Positions 44,737-57,474 are shown, numbered from the stretch's first letter. The stretch: 64,000 bases of DNA from Sipunculus nudus (GCA_026874595.1 CM049318.1:59122250-59186249); one strand, 5' to 3'. The notes: generated from the letters alone by a model not told the origin. Numbers and translations are program-made.

Positions 44737-45437
44737 TTAGCTCAGCTCACCATAGGTTATCTGAGTTTTAGCAATCACCCTTTGTCCGTCGTCCGTGTGT
44801 CTAGCTGTCCGTCCGTTCGTCCGTTAAAATATCTCAGTAATGATTGCAAGGATCTTTCTTAAATTCGGCAGGCTAATTGGTCATAAATAGCCCGCCATCT
44901 ACATTTTCTTTAATTTTACGCATTTCTTTATTGTATTTTATTGTACTCCGAACGGCAAGCACAAATCGTAACCTCTTGACCTAGAAACTTCTAACTTTAC
45001 ATCAAGGTAGGTCCTTGTAAAATCACCTTGCATGCCAAAGAGTAACTATAGGTCACAGTGACCTACATTTGCGAGTTATGTGCGTTTTTGTGTGTTTTTA
45101 GCACTTAGATAATCACTCTTATGGTAGTGTTCTGCGTTGCAAAACAAAAACTTTGCACTCAACCCTAAAACTAAAACATTGTATATCAACTGCACATATA
45201 ACATTGGTACCATGCAAAAAATGAAGAAAATCGGCATAGCTGACCCAACAGCTCACTTAATATTCAGGTAGGGCATTGGTCAATCTCTGTGCATACCATA
45301 TTCATATGAATTAGGCCAGGCACTGTGATCTATATTTTGCAAGTTACGCGTGGTTTTGTTTTTTAAGCACTCTAAAATTTTAACCTAACAGAGTGTTCAA
45401 TTCAGTTGAGCGTCATGTCCCATGGGTCACTTGTTTT
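44737..45437 (-). mobile_element. Complete interspersed element, inverted
   Basis: TTTTAGCTCAGCTCACCATA at 44737 is the tail and GACCCATGGGAC-type head (read on the minus strand, AACAAGTGACCCATGGGACA) ends at about 45437, giving ~700 bp. A GTCCGTCC-rich run follows the tail, as in the plus-strand copies. This is the clearest copy for defining the family ends. Confidence 0.6.
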
Positions 45438-46682
45438 TACATGGGCTCATGGTGACCACGTTTGTTGAACATTATAAGAATAAACATGGCCATTGGATGT
45501 GATTGGTTAGCGATTGTGCGCACCGTATGTGAAGAAGAGCCCGTTATTACTCAGCATACAGGTAAATATAATTTCATGTTTGTTCAATTACTAATCTCGC
45601 ACGAACGTGCATGTCTGGCAAAGTCCTGCGAGAAAGGAAATTATAGCAGTCAGAGTCCATCTCGAGTCCAATATATATAGAAGTAAAGACATATACCTAA
45701 AAGTCATTTATATACGTGCGATCTGCTATAATAGAATATTACAAATAAAAATATTATATATATTTCAAGTAAAAAGTGTAAACCAACTGTAAGCAAACTT
45801 ATGATAATCTCAAATTTCCATATAAATTTTTTTAATAAGGAAATTTGTACTGAACTCGGATTTGAACTCGGATTCCATATGGTTAGGATTCGAAGGGGAT
45901 GGACTCAGATCTCGAGGAGTCGGTTTTGGACCAAGAATCAACTGGGTTATCCTGGACTCGGACCTGCGTTGGGATTTGGATGATGTGGTCTTTACTCATC
46001 ACTGATTTTCCTCTGTTGTGTGTTGCACCTGTATATTTAAAAATTTACTTCTGCTCGCTCCACGCAACCACCCAACCATTCCCCGGGGCCCGCTTTGCAT
46101 GATCTCAGATATAAAAAAGGACAGTGCTTGTTAGATCTAATAATTTTCCAATTTGTGACTAACAAAAAATTTAAGACCTTTTTCCAAAGACCCAACTGCG
46201 CGACTGATTGATTGATGGACAAGGCGGTTTGGTCCAATTGTGACAAAGGAAGACCCACAAACATTTTGTTGCCCTTTGCTAGTACCATGAGCGGACTGGG
46301 TCATCTAAAAGCCAGTGTCCTGGTGGGCCTATGGTCTGCAAACGAAACATGAACACCAGAAATCTGCATTCTAATGGACGCATGCCTCCGCTATGTGTGT
46401 GTGCGCGTTTAAGTGGGTTTGGGTGTGCGGTGTTTATGGTGGTGTCCCTCTTGTTGGATGCTCCCTAAGTGTTTACATTTACTCATTCCACCCATAATCC
46501 CAGTTTCATTCGTGCTTAGTTGACTGTACATTTGAAAATGTTTCTTCATGACGTTCCTGAATCCAGATCAAGTCACTGAATCCGGATCCACACCAAAATC
46601 TAATCGATTCTTTATAGGCCTCTTCCCGAGATTTCCTGAAAATTTCATGAGATTCTGTTGGTGAATAGGTGAGTTATGATGT

Positions 46683-46684
<2 letters not shown>

Positions 46685-46714
<30 letters not shown>
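46685..46714. repeat. (CA)n microsatellite
   Basis: About 15 CA units. Confidence 0.95.
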
Positions 46715-46719
<5 letters not shown>

Positions 46720-47417
46720 GGATTAACGCATATCCGCCTTGCGGAGGCAATTTTAATGATATAATTATCTTATTAATATATAAACAAGGTGTTGAAGGCT
46801 GGTGAGCCCATAGTACTAACGATTGGCTGTTTAACCTGAATTTATACTGTGTTGTTCACTCAAATCCTATGCCTGCTTTTCAGCCGAAAAATGTGAAAAA
46901 AAAAAACTCCGGGGGGGGGGGGGGGCAAGGTTTAATTTTAGATTTTATCTGTAGAGTTGTGCCTTTGAAACTCAGGCTCGCCTTTAAGTTTTCAATTTAT
47001 TTTATAATAGAAATTTGTATTCCGTCGCCTTATCTTTCAGTGTAAATCTTAGCTGTACCTTGATTGCGACTCTGTAAAAATGGCTTTTATGGATATTAAT
47101 AATCATATTATATGGGTCATTCTACAGATAATGACCTAACATTCATTAAAAATTCATGTCCCTAGCATTCACAATAGTGCATGTCTATCATCTGTCATCG
47201 TGCTTTTGGGTCGCAGTTTAGTATCTTATATTTTCTACTTAATTTGAGCTTATTTGTTTAGCGAAGTAAGACTTAAAATGCGTCAAATCTGTCCTTAATG
47301 GTTCAAACGTCTTTAAAGAATATGTCCAAATGCATGCCATAATAAATAACTGATTATCCTTTTATTATTATTATTTAAAATGTTATAGCCTTCGGGTTTT
47401 TTCACTCGTGATAGATA

Positions 47418-47597
47418 CATAAAAACCTCGCCTAATGACAACATGGGTTTAGCGACCACCTCAAAACAAGGACCACTTTTTAAGGGTCCCGATTCTTGTT
47501 TGCTCTTTATATAAGACCTCTCTTAGACGACCGCCTCCCAAATGCGACCACTTTGTCGAGGTCCCGATTGTGGTCGTAATTTCGAGGATTTACTGTC
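47418..47597. mobile_element. Diverged CCTC/GAGG MITE
   Basis: Starts AAAAACCTCGCCTAATGAC and ends TTTCGAGGATTTACTGT. It has GACCACC, GGTCCCGATT and GCGACCAC phrases shared with the TACAGTGAACCTC-type MITEs. Confidence 0.4.
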
Positions 47598-47954
47598 ATA
47601 TCATCGTTCCTTTAAAACCTTCACAAGTTTAATTATTTCCCTTTATTTTTTTTTGTGTCTTTTATTGCGATTACAGTGCTTTTCCCCAGATATTCATTCA
47701 ACAACGCAGTTATAAAGATGATTTGATTGCCATGACACGATGTTGATCGATCATTCCTTGTTTAATTAAAACCCGCCTAAGTTAAAGTAACGTCACAGAA
47801 TGACTCCACAAAACCACCATTATCAGTATTTATTTGTGTCATTTAACAACAAGAAATTTCCATAATTGTGTAAAAATGTCTGTATATTGATTGCGTTTCA
47901 ACGCTGTTACCTATATTTCTCCAAAATGTATGGAAGTAGAAATGCTTTTTTTTG

Positions 47955-47958
<4 letters not shown>

Positions 47959-48005
<47 letters not shown>
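47959..48005. repeat. (TA)n microsatellite
   Basis: About 23 TA units. Confidence 0.95.
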
Positions 48006-48012
<7 letters not shown>

Positions 48013-48163
48013 GTTAACACTCTCAACACTCAAATATACTGAGTACTATCATACCTTTTTTAAACACCAATACTAGTATTTATTCACATGGTTACTGTTC
48101 ACTTGTAACGGTGGTAAATGTCGATGAACGGTGTTGAAACAAAAGGGTGCCAGTCTGAAGGAT

Positions 48164-48167
<4 letters not shown>

Positions 48168-48236
<69 letters not shown>
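48168..48236. repeat. (TA)n microsatellite
   Basis: About 34 TA units. Confidence 0.95.
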
Positions 48237-48237
<1 letters not shown>

Positions 48238-48593
48238 CATCTTAAATTATACTTACTCCCATTAAAGTCAGGGATCACTGTGTTATGTATTTTTTAGATA
48301 TTAAACTTTTAAATATTATAAAAGTCTGCATGCTTTAAGTAATAATTATGCCAATGACAACATTTATTTTTATTATAATTCAACACCGTTATATTTTTTA
48401 AAATAGGAATAATTTTTTAAAAATTACTAAAAAATTATTAGAAAATGCTTTTATCTCCCACATTTTTATTAACCGAGGTTGATTGCTTTATTTTACTTCC
48501 ATTTGTAGCATTATACCTTCTGTGGGTTTTAGCTGTATTTTGTTTCAGGAATTACACGTAACTCATAAAATTGAAAATATGCATTTTGCAAGG

Positions 48594-48654
<61 letters not shown>

Positions 48655-48660
48655 AATAAA
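48594..48660. repeat. (TA)n followed by (TAA)n
   Basis: A TA run that changes to an ATA trinucleotide run at about 48640. Confidence 0.95.
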
Positions 48661-49382
48661 AATACATCGGACTAGTGAACCTTTATTATTTTTTTTTCTA
48701 AATTAATCATGTGGAACCGTGAAAATGGCATTATATATCCAACATAATCATTCATAATAATTTCCAAGCACTTAACAGTGTTGAAATTGATGAAACACTT
48801 AGGGCATTACATTAGCCAAAACTATGACTTTATGAATTTCTTGGAATAAGGTGATCTGCTGAAATTAATTTCATTATTTTTACATTTTTTATTTTCCTGT
48901 GGGATTCAATAAAATAGATAAGTTATTTTTCAGATGTTGTACCTAATGAAATAGGCCTTTCGTAGAATGACTCATATATTACTAAATTCTATCCAGTATA
49001 AATGCTTGTGCACGCCAACGTGATTGTATGCGTGGACGCGATTTATGCATATTTGCTTCAACTTATTGACGATTGGTGTCGCTAGCATACGACCTGATGG
49101 GGCCATGGGGACCATTGATGCTTGGCAGCCGGGCAGACGCAAGGTTCCACTGAATAGAGTGGTATAAAATATTTACAATCAGTTTGTATGAATGTTAAAC
49201 GCGTGCCAGTTTGAACTCAGGCAAAACTACACCTCATAGCTGTCATAAGAATAGATGTGCTTATAGAGAGAGGCATATTTTAGTAGACAAAACAGAGCAG
49301 TTCACGGTGTTGTTGATTTCTTGATTTGGTCAAAAACTGGTGTACTTTAAAGTATACATGTATTATATGTATTAATACATAT

Positions 49383-49387
<5 letters not shown>

Positions 49388-49421
<34 letters not shown>

Positions 49422-49583
49422 TTATATGAACAAGCTTTTGTGCATCTTGTCTTTGGGACAGTTTTCTTAAAAACATATTATGTATAATCTGATTGAAAAG
49501 TACAATATTAAAAAATAATTTTGAGGTCAGATTAATGTATTCTTGAGTAGAACTGTAATTGTGTTATTTTAATCTGTTAAGTG

Positions 49584-49639
<56 letters not shown>
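49388..49639. repeat. Two (TA)n tracts before C2orf69
   Basis: TA runs at 49388-49418 and 49588-49639; the second ends about 55 nt before a possible UTR acceptor (TTCTCTAG) at 49695. Confidence 0.9.
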
Positions 49640-49642
<3 letters not shown>

Positions 49643-49734
49643 TGCAAATATCCTTTGATAATCATATATCTAAACAATCAATTATTTTTCTCTAGAAATG
49701 AAGAACATGACACATTAACCTTGACATACTGCAT

Positions 49735-49956
49735 ATGATGTACAAGTTTCTCCTATCCATTGTGACATCAGCCTCGGTTGTCAGTGCCCAGTTATTGAAG
49801 CTGAGTTATCAAAGAAACTGTTGTCGCATCATGACTGCCACCTGTAGCAGGTTGGGACCAATCACAGGCCACAGTGAAAAAACCAATGACATTATTGTAT
49901 GTGGCCATGAAGAGAAGACAGATAGAACAGTGATATTCTTTGGCGGTGATGTACAG
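49735..49956 (+). CDS. C2orf69: C2orf69 coding exon 1
   Basis: 222 nt, residues 1-74, ending FFGGDVQ before donor GTGAGA at 49957. A possible UTR acceptor lies at 49695. The exon end is the first unit of the 47-bp array that follows. Confidence 0.92.
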
Positions 49957-52300
49957 GTGAGATGTCTGTTGGCACTTGTGATATTTTCTGGTTATGTTGC
50001 ACAGGTGAGATATTTGCTGGCACTGTAATGTTCTTTGGTGGTGATGTACAGGTGAGATATCTGCTTGCACTGTCATGTTCTTTGGTGGTGATGTACAGGT
50101 GAGATATCTACTTGCACTGTGATGTTCTTTGGTGGTGATGTACAGGTGAGATATCTGCTTGCACTGAGATGTTATTTGGTGGTGATGTACAGGTGAGATA
50201 TCTGCTTGCACTGTGATATTCTTTGGTGGTGATGTACAGGTGAGATATCTGCTTGCACTGTGATGTTCTTTGGTGGTGATGTACAGGTTAGATATCTGCT
50301 TGCACTAAGATGTTCTTTGGTGGTGATGTACAGGTGAGATATCTGCTTGCACTGTGATATTCTTTGGTGGTGATGTACAGGTGAGATATCTGCTTGCACT
50401 GAGATGTTCTTTGGTGGTGATGTACAGGTGAGATATCTGCTTGCACTGTGATGTTCTTTGGTGGTGATGTACAGGTGAGATATCTGCTTGCACTGTGTTA
50501 TTCTTTGGTGGTGATGTACAGGTGAGATATCTGCTTGCACTGTGATATTCTTTGGTGGTGATGTACAGGTGAGATATCTGCTTGCACTGTGATATTCTTT
50601 GGTGGTGATGTACAGGTGAGATATCTGCTTGCACTGTGATATTCTTTGGTGGTGATGTACAGGTGAGATATCTGCTTGCACTGTGATGTTCTTTGGTGGT
50701 GATGTACAGGTGCGATATAACCTTACACTGCAATATTCTTTGGTGGTGATGTACAGGTGAGTTATATACTTGCACTGTCATGTTCTTTTGTGGTGATGTA
50801 CAGGTGAGATATCTGCTTCTGAGATAGCTGTAGATATTGTGTTATTTTTTGGTTATTCAGTCATGCTTATTGAGTTATGCTTCAGTCATATTGTTAAAGC
50901 TTATGCATTATACCTAATTATTTTATAATTGTCCCCTACTCCGCGGATGCGAGGGACATTGATTTGGGTTTGTCTGTCTGTCTGTGTGTCCAATTGTCTG
51001 TCTGCTGGTCCCTCTATCAGTCCATCAGGTTTTTTTCGTTTGCGTGTGATAACTTTTCTAAATTTTATCGAATTACACTCAAATTTGGAACAGTGATTGC
51101 TCTTATTCATACCTCGGTTGGGATTGGTTTTGAAGTGTCTATCTGAAAAATATTTCTCTCCAGCTCAAAAACAATATTCTCAAATTTTGGTCAAAATTTT
51201 TGTGTTAGTTTCTATGTTTGCCTGCAGTGTTTCCACATGTCATGCTGGATTTTGGTCCTATTTCTCTGTGTGTTATAGTTTTTTTTTGGCCTGCAGACGT
51301 CTCCACATGTCATAGTGCTTCTGTTTTAAGTTTTCATGTGCCCTCAAGATTTTCTCCACATCATAATGTTGGTTGATTATCAAGCATGAAAGACAACAAG
51401 AGCCCAAAGAGGGGGACATTAATTCCACAAATTTGCTTGTTTATACTTTATTTTGCTTTTATGGTTTCAGACTTAAGCCAGGTTTTATTTCCATATTTTC
51501 ATGGGTTATTTTAGGTTTCCAGACTTATATCATGTTTTATTTTTATGTTTTCAGACTTATATCATGTTTTATTTTTATGTTTACAGACATATGCTTTATT
51601 TTTATATTTTCAGACTTACAAGGAAAACATGAGAGAGTATAAAGAGTGGGACTTGGAAAATACCGCAAGGAATCTAAACAAGCGCTTCCCTGGGAACAGA
51701 ATCATGGTAGTCCTGCCTTCTCGTATGCATCTTCGGACATTCAGTGTATTTGAAAATTTTGTTGCATCAACAATGTTTGGCAACCCTGAGCATGAACGAG
51801 AATTTGGAGCGTGGCGTCATTTACAAACGCTCTTCAAAAATGCAGATGAAAAATTGAAGTTGTCATTGGAAAAGTGCTCAGTTGATGATGGCCAGTCGCT
51901 AGATGGTCATGTGATAATTTTGGTTGCATTTAGTAAGGGGTGTGTAGTGCTGAATCAGTTGTTATATGAACTAGATGATGCAAGGCAAGATCCAGAAACA
52001 CAGGGCTTCGTTCATCAGGTAACGGACATGTTTTGGTTAGATGGCGGACACAATGGAGGTTCAAACATATGGATAACTGATTCTGATGTGCTGCGTCCAT
52101 TGACGCAAACAAGAATTAAAGTTCACTCTCACGTGACCCCATATCAAATGAACGATCCGATGAGGAAATGGATAAAAAAGGAACAAAAGAAGTTTGTTGA
52201 ACTGTTGAAGGAGATGAAAGTTTCAGTTTCAAGTACGTTACATTTTGCTGAAGAGAGTCGTTCAATTTTGAAACATTTCCAAGTGTTGGAGGCATTTTAG
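49735..52300 (+). CDS. C2orf69: C2orf69 orthologue (UPF0565), complete two-exon gene
   Basis: Exons 49735-49956 and 51614-52300 join in phase 0 to give 302 aa. The two-exon structure and the split right after GGDVQ match the vertebrate gene. Human C2orf69 is longer (385 aa), mainly in the N terminus and a central insert. Family motifs: SRMHL (110-114), ENFV, MFGNPEH (128-134), FGAW, AFSKGCVVLNQLL (179-191), WLDGGHNGGSNIW (215-227) and HSHVTPYQMNDPMRKWI (245-261). AFSKG resembles an alpha/beta-hydrolase nucleophile elbow with Ser181; Asp217 and His247 are candidate partners (inference). In humans the protein is mitochondrial and its loss causes a multisystem mitochondrial disease. The N terminus has a hydrophobic then basic stretch. 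The start is chosen because an in-frame TGA lies at 49708-49710. AATAAA follows at 52563. The intron is unusual: both its splice sites are tandemly multiplied. Confidence 0.95.
49929..50815 (+). repeat. 47-bp array carrying C2orf69 exon 1 end and 5' splice site, 19 copies
   Basis: Unit: TGTGATATTCTTTGGTGGTG + ATGTACAG (exon part, 28 nt) + GTGAGATATCTGCTTGCAC (intron part, 19 nt). Exon-end G positions are 49956, 50004, then every 47 bp from 50051 to 50803. Nearly all copies keep CAG/GTGAG; variants are GTTAG (50286) and GTGCG (50709). Long minus-strand frames through the array are periodicity artefacts. Confidence 0.97.
51457..51613 (+). repeat. Five-fold repeat of the C2orf69 3' splice site
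   Basis: Units of ~32 bp read TTTTATTTTTATGTTTTCAG followed by ACTTATATCATG. AG positions end at 51470, 51522, 51554, 51586 and 51613 (spacings 52, 32, 32, 27). The last is the acceptor used by the coding exon, whose first bases (ACTTACA) continue the repeat. Confidence 0.9.
51614..52300 (+). CDS. C2orf69: C2orf69 coding exon 2 and stop
   Basis: 687 nt including TAG, residues 75-302. The acceptor ATATTTTCAG at 51613 is the last of five related sites. An open frame runs upstream of it to 51545, but the family match begins at TYKENMREYKEW. Confidence 0.95.
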   Translation, partial: TYKENMREYKEWDLENTARNLNKRFPGNRIMVVLPSRMHLRTFSVFENFVASTMFGNPEHEREFGAWRHLQTLFKNADEKLKLSLEKCSVDDGQSLDGHVIILVAFSKGCVVLNQLLYELDDARQDPETQGFVHQVTDMFWLDGGHNGGSNIWITDSDVLRPLTQTRIKVHSHVTPYQMNDPMRKWIKKEQKKFVELLKEMKVSVSSTLHFAEESRSILKHFQVLEAF

Positions 52301-55300
52301 TAAAAATTATAAAATATTGTTTTCTTTTTTGGTGATATAAATGAAGTGATTGGTTGGTTAATCAGAATGTCATTATAGGATTACTAAAACAAGATTAAGA
52401 GATGCCTGTATGTATACTTGTGTATAAGTATAAATTCTTGAAGTTGTGGTGTTAAGTAAGATGTAATTTGTACCCGTTGATCATTTTTTTTCACAGATAA
52501 TGTATCATATGTGTTGCTCATAAAACCCTACTTCTGGCCCTCTCTGTGAGAGCCACTTAGCAAATAAAAAAATACAAAATTCATCCAGTTTCATGAGGGG
52601 CAAAAATTTAAATGACACACCTTACAATTTACCCAACATTTCAGTACCAAAAACCAGCATATCCAAAGGGGGGGACAACAGAGGAGTTGTGTGACAAAAA
52701 ATGAAAGGCACCACCGTAAGTCAATTTGCCACCTGATCCTCCCAGGGAGAATGACTGCGCTTATCATACAGCCTGTTTTCAGGTCCTGATGGTGAACTGA
52801 CCATCCATATCCGTGATCAGGCTGCTGGGGAAAATCTACCAGAAGACTCTCCAGCAGTCTCCCAATTTACGTAAACATGAAGTAGATGTGACTTCCAATT
52901 GCATATTCATTCACCCTGCACTATATTTGTACAAGACCGTTCTAAATATGGCAAAACACTTCTCAATGATTGTGATATATTTATCACTGGAGAACAAGAG
53001 ATGTCATAAACAGCTTTTGCAACAATAGGCATGGACAGTGTTTCTGTGTAGGAGTATTTTTAGGGATCATTAGCATAATTAAGATAAAGGGAGTATAAGG
53101 GCTGTGGTGTTCAGGTCAATTCCCTTGTAGTCCAAGGGTTGAGACTGCCAAAAAGAACTGGTACCCACAGTGCCAGGTCTACACTAAAAGTGTAGTTTTC
53201 TTGTTAGTCAAAACCAATGACCACTTAAGTATCTTGGTTAGTGTCTTAAGCAGTGAATGTATCTCCTTCTGTTGACAGGAGCAGCTAGTGATGAATGGAA
53301 TACTTGAGCAGTCAGCTCTAATCCATTCTGTCAGGTCTTTGTAATACAGCCATTTTTCCAAACACCTGTATTATTGCAGTTAAGTACTTGAGCCTTTCTG
53401 TTTAAAAATTAATTGCTTTAACAGTTCTTCGTTTCTGTTGATTTCCACAATCATATAATGCCTAGCCATGAATAAATTTTACAAACCAGTCTTATTCTCA
53501 CAGAAGTACATAGTATTTGTGGCCAAAATTTCTAAACTGGTTAATCTGAGAGCAATTCTGCAAGTTATAGCTTAAATGTGTAATAAGTTTTTTATCTATT
53601 TAAAAAAGGGCAAGAAAAACGGGAATTTTTGCAAAAACCTATGCGACACAAATAGTTATGGATTAAAATGTCAGGTTGAGGGCAACTTCTGACTGCTTTC
53701 CCCTTTATATATTGATCCTTAAAATCAGCTTTTCATTTGGGACCACCAATATATGTCAAAGATGAGAAAGGTGGCGCTAAATGTACAGCCTCGTTACAAT
53801 AAATCAGTGTTTTTTAACCTCAAACTGGTGGATGTTATATTTTTTGTTGCCATTATTTGGTTCGACTGTAATCAACTTGCTTCATGAAAGTTACAACTAG
53901 ACTTTGACATTAATTAATTTTGTAGGGGAGGGGGGTAGGCTAATACCCTCAAGGTATAACAAAATTAAATTGGAGGCAGTCTGGATCCATTACATTTTTT
54001 TAAAGGAATCTTTATGATTATGAGTTCTGCCAAGCAAGACACTTGTCATCCACAGTATTATCTACAGGAAATGTCAAGTATATATTTCCAAACGGTGTAA
54101 AAAATTAAGTGTTTTCTAATTTGTGCATGAAGAATTGTTCCTGCAAAGCAGAGCTGAAATTTGATGCAACCATTAAGTTGGTTATCCAGAAAATTGGCAG
54201 AGGTATATATGCGGTCTCTGATTGCTTTCTAGTTTATAAAAACAGACCATAATAGAGATAAATAATGAGAAAGAACGTTTTCTCTGGCTTTGCTGGATGA
54301 GGGCTGTGAAATAACAAGACAAAGAGTCAACATTAGCCACTTTAATAATAGTAGACATTATAAAACTTGACATGCAAAAGCACATGTACACCGTTACAAG
54401 GATTCAATAAATAACATTTATAGTACATACTACACTGTGCCACATATACGAGCAGTCAGCACACGCGCCAAGTAATGGTATCTATCCGTCTATAAAACCT
54501 ACAACACTAATATATTGTGGCTGTGGCCTGCGTGGACTGTAGCATTAGGAGACACTACATAAAGCTGCCAAAGTACAGTCTACCCGGAGCATTAATCCAA
54601 CAGTTCAAGGGAATGTGATTCTGTTTCAGGTAAGATAAAAATAATGCTATCACTGGTAATATGGCCTCCATATATGGTACATGCTAATATAGCTAATTTG
54701 GCCTGATAGCATGTTAGGTTTACATTGTAAAATACTAATAAGGAGGTTATGCAACTGTCCATGTTTTATCTGCCTCAGCCTCAATTAGAACCCTCAAGAA
54801 CATTAAATTCTGGCCAGTACTGTCACAGACATGCAATCCTGACGCATAATATAGAAACAGAACCTGGATATGTTTACAACCTGAAATATTTTGACAACAG
54901 ATTCGTTAAATTGTCTTAGAAACTCCTTAGCAAAGACTCTAGTAGAACAGTAAGAACGTGACACAAACTCTGCCTGACCAGAATTGATAAAATTAAGTTA
55001 TACACAACTGACCTTTATTTTAATATACAGTTATCAGAACTGCTATCTCCCCCCCCCCAAAAAAAATGAATATAATTGATATTTTATGGTAAAAATTCTT
55101 GTATGAAGTAATAATGCCATGGTTTGGTTTTCTTATGTTAATCTAAACCCTGGGTCTTACAGGTTTTTAAATGTTACACCTGAGGAACCAGTACTGCGTA
55201 GTTTGATGTATGTCTGACAACATTTCTGGCTCTTTATGAACATATCTGATTAAACTATCTGAGGCCTAACTTAAGGACAACTGCATATAACTGTGGTTAT

Positions 55301-56954
55301 AGTTCAAATATGGTGTAAAAAATGATGCAGCCTGTTTCATCATGTTTAAGGCTACAGAACAACAGAGCATTAACGGACAGTTTGTAGCAGTGGACAGTTC
55401 AGGTAAATGCCATATATATTCTTGGAGTATTTTTTCAATGATGATTATTTGCCCATTTCATGATAAAGTTAACTGTAGGATGACTCAACTTAAGTCATGG
55501 TACTATGAACAGGATTAATACTTCATATTGTTAATGGTGGGAATTATATCCTGAAATTAAAACCTTACTGAACTAGAGGACCCATCTTCAAAGGTAAGTT
55601 GAGAGGAAAAAGATTGATATGATGAATAATAAAAGATTTTGTTTGTTCTAAGATTGGTATTTTAATAAATGACATCAGAACTTTCAATTATATCCACTCG
55701 GTCATGTTCTCATGGGTCCCCATCCACTTGTTAAGATTTTGCGCACGAATGATTTTTAAAGATTAATTCATATAATAATGGTTAGATACTGTGTAGGTCC
55801 CTTGATTTCGCAAAACTTTATCTCCGCAAATATAAAGTCAACCACAGTATATGCCTTGATATTAAAAGCAAAGGTGCCCTAGACACACTGACACATACAA
55901 CTCCGTCAGTTGGTTATATTATTTAAGGTCAAACATGCTGTATACTAGTATTAATGTTCAGTTCTTTAGATTTCCATCAACTTAAACTAAACTTCTCTGT
56001 AGCAACTGTTGAAAATTGGTTGAAAAATATATTAAAATGTGGGTCATCACATGTAAAGTAAATAGTGTCAGAACCTGTCAGATATCTAAAATAAACAGTT
56101 GAGGCTTTATAAATGCCCTGCAGATCATTTACATTTACCTATGGGGGGGGGGGGGGGGGGGAGATAAGCTGGAAATGCATGTATACATTTGGCAGTGAGA
56201 AATGTGTGATCTCATCACATGAATATCAGATCATGATTTTAGATAAATAATAATTTTAACCATGCAAGAAAAATACCTGACATTCAAACAAAACATTTGT
56301 GGATAATCATATCATAATTATATATTTGTTTTAATCCAGACTGAAATCCTCTAGTGACAGTACAAAATTTGATCCACATGGCATTATAAATACAGTATAT
56401 CCTGTCTTACAAAAAGCCACCACATTAAAGGTAAGACCAGTAAAATATATATATCAACATCAGGCTGTCACAGGTCGTCACCACTGGTAGCCAGGTCTTT
56501 ATATATAATTGTTATATATAAAATACATATACACACTGAATGCTGCATTAATGATCCTTGGTCTACATAAATAGCGTTTGTTTTAGAGTCAGGTGATATT
56601 TGATTCAATCGAATTGTATATCTTAATTATTTCATACCCAAGTCATCTCATAACCAAATCAATTCATCAGGAAGACATACTAAAGTCATCATGATCAGCT
56701 GGCTCATGCCAATATCAGGGCAGTTACATATATGAAAAATGTAAACTTTGAGTATTTTGAAATATTTCTTACAAAGAATATTAGGTATGACAAAGCATGT
56801 AATCATATATTTGTTACTAACTGTTACTGTCACTGGAAAGGTTTTAGGTGATACTAAAAATAGCTCATAAATGTACTGTCTGAAATATATCTGTATAAAA
56901 AAAAGCATGGGCTAGATTTTTGATACAGAGTTTGACTTCTGACTCAAGGGGTAC

Positions 56955-57030
56955 AACATGACTTGGGTATGGAATGAATTGGGTATGGGGTGATTTGGGT
57001 ATGAGATGATTTGGGTATGGGATGATTTGT
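56955..57030. repeat. ~17-bp tandem repeat (GATGATTTGGGTATGGG)
   Basis: About four diverged copies of a GATTTGGGTATGGGATG-type unit. Confidence 0.75.
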
Positions 57031-57404
57031 GTAAGTTTTTATTTTGTTTGATTATGCCAATCTGTGGTATGAGGGCCGCTGATCAGAATATAACTTTGTT
57101 TGATATGAGCACCTTCAAGAGACACTTCACATGAACAGGACAAGAACAGGACCACCAAATACTTTACATGTCATTGTACAAGTTTCTGTGTTAATGGTCC
57201 TGTTGTGCTTTCTTTTAATCATTCACCCCAGCACACAAATATACATTTATATTAATTACACATATAAAAAAAATTTAGGCTGGCCAAATCTCCATTTGCC
57301 CTTGTGTTCAAGACCTCTACAAATGATAACCTGGGTTTTTCACCACTTCAAATCACAATCCTGATTGTTAACTTATGGAACAACTGGAGATTAGTCAGGC
57401 CATT

Positions 57405-57474
57405 CTCTTGATCTGTCCCGGATCTAGCCTGGATCTTGATCCAGCCCAGATCCAGATGTGGATCCTGTCAAGAG
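57405..57474. repeat. GATC-rich hairpin
   Basis: An imperfect inverted repeat with ends CTCTTGATCTG and CCTGTCAAGAG and centre GGATCTTGATCC. It contains seven or more GATC sites in 70 bp. Confidence 0.7.

Larger units (their letters stand above)
42518..49695. other. Intergenic region between SDR and C2orf69
   Basis: No conserved exon or RNA gene seen. It holds the SDR 3' UTR, an interspersed element at 44737-45437, a (CA)n run at 46685-46714, poly(G) runs (17 G at 44382-44398; 14 or so near 46912), a possible MITE at 47418-47597 and several long (TA)n tracts. Confidence 0.6.

Noticed and set aside
49792-50781. Minus-strand frames of 139-169 codons (ISHLYITTKEHHSASRYLTC type)
   Set aside because: They are the reverse strand of the 47-bp donor array; the protein is pure repeat.
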